Source of the DNA: Candidatus Peregrinibacteria bacterium RIFOXYB2_FULL_33_20
GTDB taxonomy: Bacteria; Patescibacteriota; Gracilibacteria; UBA1369; GWF2-33-10
NCBI GenBank assembly: GCA_001788835.1
Contig: MFXK01000034.1
Coordinates: 1-33,556 of the forward strand
Direction: 5' to 3'
DNA length: 33,556 bases
The notes beneath the pieces were generated by a model, which had not been told where the DNA came from, made no database searches, and saw only the letters and a list, made by a program, of their open reading frames with translations. Positions 30,639 through 33,556 of the stretch are shown piece by piece (the first letter of the stretch is position 1; the number at the start of each line of letters is the position of its first letter). Both the position numbers and the translations under genes were made by a program.

Positions 30639-32333
30639 ATGTTCAAAACCTGCAAAAATTGCCAACAAAATTTTGAAATTACTGATGATGATTTGAAATT
30701 TTATGAAAAAGTTTCACCTGAGTTTAGTGGCCGAAAATATTTGATACCGCCACCTAGTTTGTGTCAGGAATGTAGACAACAAAGGAGGCTTGGATCATGT
30801 AATGAGTTTAATTTTTATAATGGAAAATGTGGGATTTGTGGCAAATTTGTTTTAACAGAATTTTCTCCTGATATTAAACAAATTATTTATTGTAGAGATT
30901 GTTGGCACAGTGATAAGTGGGATAGTCGTGATTATGGTCTTGAATTTGATTTTAGTCGTTCATTTTTTGAGCAATTTATGGAAGTAAAAATGAAGACGCC
31001 AGCTTTAAATTTAAATAGTCAGGGGACAAATATTAACTCTGAATATATACATTACGCTGGTTCATGTAAAAATTGTTATTTAGTAAGGCATGCTGATTTT
31101 TGTGAAGATTGTTATTATGGATATGGATTTAAAAATAATATATTTTGCGTTGATGGATTTTATAATCTTCATTGTGAATTTTGTTATGATTGCCTTGATT
31201 GTCATAAATGTTATGAATTAAAAGGATCTCAAGATTGTATTAATTGTTCATCAAGTGCTTTTCTTCGAGATTGTATTGGATCTAAAAATTGTTTTTTAAG
31301 TGTTGGACTTAGACAAAAAGAATACTGTTTCGAAAATGAACAATTAACAAAAGAACAATATCAATCAAAAATTGCATCAATTAATTTAAGTTCATATGTA
31401 ATTTATCAGGCTTGTAAAAATCGTTTAAAAGAGTTGAAGAAAAATCATACGTTTAAAGAATATCAGGGATATAATACAGAAAATTGCTTAGGAGATCATT
31501 TGATTAATTGTAAAGAAGCACAATATTGCTTTGACTGTGAGGATGTTGAAACTGCTAAATTTTGCTATCAGGTAGTACTTGGCGCAAAAAATATTTATGA
31601 TATTTATCAATATGGCACTAATTTATTAGAATCTTATGAAGGAGCTATTGTTGGAGAAAATAGTTATCACCTGCTTTTCTGCAATAATTGTCATGTTAAT
31701 TCTTCAGATTTGATTTATTGTTGGTATGCAGAAAGATCTAAAAATTGTTTTGCTTGTAGTAATATAAAAGGTCTTAATTATTGCCTACTCAATAAACAAT
31801 ATACAAAAGAAGAATATAACAAATTAGTACCGAAAATTATAGATCATATGATGAAAAGTGATGAATGGGGCGAATATTTTCCTTTATCTTTTTCTACAAT
31901 TTACGGATACAACAAAAGTTCCGCGCAATTATATTTTCCTTTCACTAAAGATCAAGCATTAGCGAAAGGATTTAAATGGTCTGATTACGAACCCGAATTT
32001 CCAAAGGTTGAAAAAATCATTCCTGCAAATTTATTACCAGAAACAATTTCAGAAATCCCTGATGACATTTTGAATTGGGCGATTGAATGTGAGGTTACGA
32101 AAAAGCCTTTCAAAATCATTAAACCCGAACTTGAATTTTATAGAAAAATGAATTTGCCAATTCCACGAAGACATCCTGATCAAAGGCATAAAGAAAGAAT
32201 GGCTCTTCGAAATCCACGCAAACTTTGGACAAGGAATTGCATGAAGTGTGGAATGGAAATCCAAACCACATATTCGCCTGAAAGGAAAGAGATTGTATAT
32301 TGTGAAAAGTGTTATTTTGGATCAATTTATTAA
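30639..32333 (+). CDS. Cysteine-rich double zinc-ribbon protein, paralog 3 (564 aa)
   Basis: This is the most complete member. The N-terminal module has both ribbons intact: CKNC with CQECRQQRR, then CGICGKFVLTEFSPD with YCRDCW. The second of these closely matches the C-terminal ribbon (NCMKCGMEIQTTYSPE with YCEKCY), which shows that the two ends are related. Half A ends at RQKEYCFENEQLTKEQY and half B at LNYCLLNKQYTKEEY. There is no palindrome: HMMKSDEWGEYF runs straight through where paralogs 1 and 2 carry the insert. I start at the second ATG (30639, MFKTCKNC) by analogy with the other members; an ATG at 30633 adds two residues. Paralog 4 begins 10 bases after its stop. Function unknown. 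Confidence 0.85.
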   Translation: MFKTCKNCQQNFEITDDDLKFYEKVSPEFSGRKYLIPPPSLCQECRQQRRLGSCNEFNFYNGKCGICGKFVLTEFSPDIKQIIYCRDCWHSDKWDSRDYGLEFDFSRSFFEQFMEVKMKTPALNLNSQGTNINSEYIHYAGSCKNCYLVRHADFCEDCYYGYGFKNNIFCVDGFYNLHCEFCYDCLDCHKCYELKGSQDCINCSSSAFLRDCIGSKNCFLSVGLRQKEYCFENEQLTKEQYQSKIASINLSSYVIYQACKNRLKELKKNHTFKEYQGYNTENCLGDHLINCKEAQYCFDCEDVETAKFCYQVVLGAKNIYDIYQYGTNLLESYEGAIVGENSYHLLFCNNCHVNSSDLIYCWYAERSKNCFACSNIKGLNYCLLNKQYTKEEYNKLVPKIIDHMMKSDEWGEYFPLSFSTIYGYNKSSAQLYFPFTKDQALAKGFKWSDYEPEFPKVEKIIPANLLPETISEIPDDILNWAIECEVTKKPFKIIKPELEFYRKMNLPIPRRHPDQRHKERMALRNPRKLWTRNCMKCGMEIQTTYSPERKEIVYCEKCYFGSIY

Positions 32334-32343
32334 AAAATAATTT

Positions 32344-33556
32344 ATGCAAAAAATCTGTAAAAATTGTCAACAAAACTTCGAAATTACCAATGAAGATTTG
32401 AAATTCTATGAAAAAGTATCGCCGGAATTTAATGGGAAGAAATATTTAATTCCAGTACCGCAATTTTGTCCAAGATGTAGAGAACAAAGGCGTTGGGCAA
32501 GAAGAAATCAGGCTAAACTCTATAAAAGAAAATGTGATTTTTCAGGTGAAGATATTATTTCGCTTTATTCGCCTGATAAATCTTATAAAGTTTATGCTGA
32601 GAAATATTTATGGAGTGATAAATTTGATCCAATGACATATGGTCGTGATTATGATTTCTCCAAAACTTTTTTTCAGCAATTTTATGAATTGCAAAAAGAT
32701 GTCCCACGCGGAGCAATGCAACAAGATGGAACTAATGAGAACTGTGAATATACTACTTTTGGTGGTAATAACAAAAATTGTTACCTTACTTATGCATGTT
32801 CTTATAATCAAGATATTTGTCATAGCACTTTTGTTATAACAACAAAAAATTCTTGCGACTGCCTTGTTGTTATTGGTTCAGAATTTTGTTATGAGTGTGT
32901 GGATTGCAGTAAGTGTTATAATTGTAAATTCTGTAAAGATTGCAATGAATGCCTTGACTCATATTTTTTGGATGATTGTAAAGGATGTGTGAATTGTATC
33001 TGTTGTAAAAATTTAAGAAATAAATCTTTTTATATTTATAATAAAAAAGTTTCCAAAGAAGAATTTGAAAAATTTAAAAAATATTTAGATGAAGGAGATT
33101 TATTAAAAGAAAAGGAAAAATTTGATCAATGGAAATTTCAATTTCCATATATTTGCCAGCACATTGTAAATTCAGAAAATTCTGATGGAGATTATTTAGA
33201 ACATGCTAAGAATTGTCATCAGTGTTTTGATATTGTTTTAAGCGCAGAAGATTGTAAATATTGTCAATATTCAGGCTGGAATGGGAAAGATATGATGGAT
33301 GTTTCCATGTGTGGAAAAAATTCTGAACTTGTATATGAAATGCAAGCGACAGTTGAATCTTATAATTGTGCTTTTACATTTTTTTGCAGAGATGACCAGA
33401 ATTCTTATTATTGTGATAATATAAATCATTGCAAACATTGTTTCGGATGCATAAATCTTAGACATAAAGAGTATTGTATTTTAAACAAACAATACACAAA
33501 AGAAGAATATGAAATTTTGGTCCCGAAAATAATAAATAAAATGAAAGAAGATTTGG
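32344..33556 (+). CDS. Cysteine-rich double zinc-ribbon protein, paralog 4 (cut by window end)
   Basis: The frame opens at ATG 32344 (MQKICKNCQQNFEIT) and is open for 404 codons to the last base. The N-terminal module has CKNC and CPRCREQRR and then KRKCDFSGEDIISLYSPD. Half A is the densest in cysteines (LCYECVDC-like FCYECVDCSKCYNC, KDCNEC, DCKGCVNC) and ends at KSFYIYNKKVSKEEF. Half B ends at HKEYCILNKQYTKEEY, followed by MKEDL at the window edge, so no palindrome starts at that place. The linker and C-terminal ribbon should follow outside the window. It is probably in one operon with paralog 3 (10-base gap). Confidence 0.85.
   Translation, partial: MQKICKNCQQNFEITNEDLKFYEKVSPEFNGKKYLIPVPQFCPRCREQRRWARRNQAKLYKRKCDFSGEDIISLYSPDKSYKVYAEKYLWSDKFDPMTYGRDYDFSKTFFQQFYELQKDVPRGAMQQDGTNENCEYTTFGGNNKNCYLTYACSYNQDICHSTFVITTKNSCDCLVVIGSEFCYECVDCSKCYNCKFCKDCNECLDSYFLDDCKGCVNCICCKNLRNKSFYIYNKKVSKEEFEKFKKYLDEGDLLKEKEKFDQWKFQFPYICQHIVNSENSDGDYLEHAKNCHQCFDIVLSAEDCKYCQYSGWNGKDMMDVSMCGKNSELVYEMQATVESYNCAFTFFCRDDQNSYYCDNINHCKHCFGCINLRHKEYCILNKQYTKEEYEILVPKIINKMKEDL

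Noticed and set aside
24573-33556. Repeated landmark DNA in the array read as a CRISPR or tandem repeat
   Set aside because: The repeats are protein-coding, over 1 kb apart and keep reading frame with synonymous changes. There are no regular spacers.

Overview
The window (about a third G+C by eye, no rRNA or tRNA seen) reads like a chromosomal piece of a small-genome, AT-rich bacterium. Patescibacteria/CPR is the most likely source. This is inferred from the gene mix: adenosylcobalamin-type ribonucleotide reductase, a COG2403-type (cyclic 2,3-diphosphoglycerate synthetase-like) GTPase, an orphan lipoate-ligase accessory domain, a shortened HrcA, starts that mostly lack Shine-Dalgarno sequences, and a family of cysteine-rich proteins I associate from memory with that group. 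TGA is used as a normal stop, so the recoded lineages in which TGA encodes glycine are unlikely.

Positions 1-16993 are mostly housekeeping genes in short, strand-alternating units. They are a small unknown gene, rfbD (dTDP-rhamnose synthesis), a TrmB-like regulator divergent from an asparaginase-family gene, nrdJ, a 706-residue charged helical protein of unknown role, trxB, the COG2403 GTPase, a gdhA-TPR pair, the lipoate-ligase-like accessory protein, sufB, an FtsL-like division protein and rsmH. The genes nrdJ and trxB fit together functionally (deoxynucleotide synthesis and its dithiol reductant), and rsmH with the FtsL-like gene is a remnant of the mra/dcw cell-division cluster.

Positions 16994-20952 hold the heat-shock unit hrcA-grpE-dnaK. 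Just before dnaK lies a perfect CIRCE operator whose 9-base spacer contains the -10 box of a near-consensus promoter, and a 12-bp-stem terminator follows dnaK. A lipoprotein (minus strand) and a class A penicillin-binding protein come next.

Positions 24573-33556 are the unusual part: a run of paralogous cysteine-rich proteins (three complete, one cut by the window end, one 94-residue miniature and one 21-residue stub). Each large one has zinc-ribbon modules at both ends and a duplicated cysteine-rich middle that may form a solenoid. The array is interrupted by an AbiEi/AbiEii-like toxin-antitoxin pair and a small membrane protein. It carries an identical 66-bp palindrome inserted in frame in two paralogs, plus short palindromes of a dispersed family. 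It looks like a locus growing and decaying by duplication, conversion and insertion. Its function is unknown and it is the best candidate here for an undescribed system.
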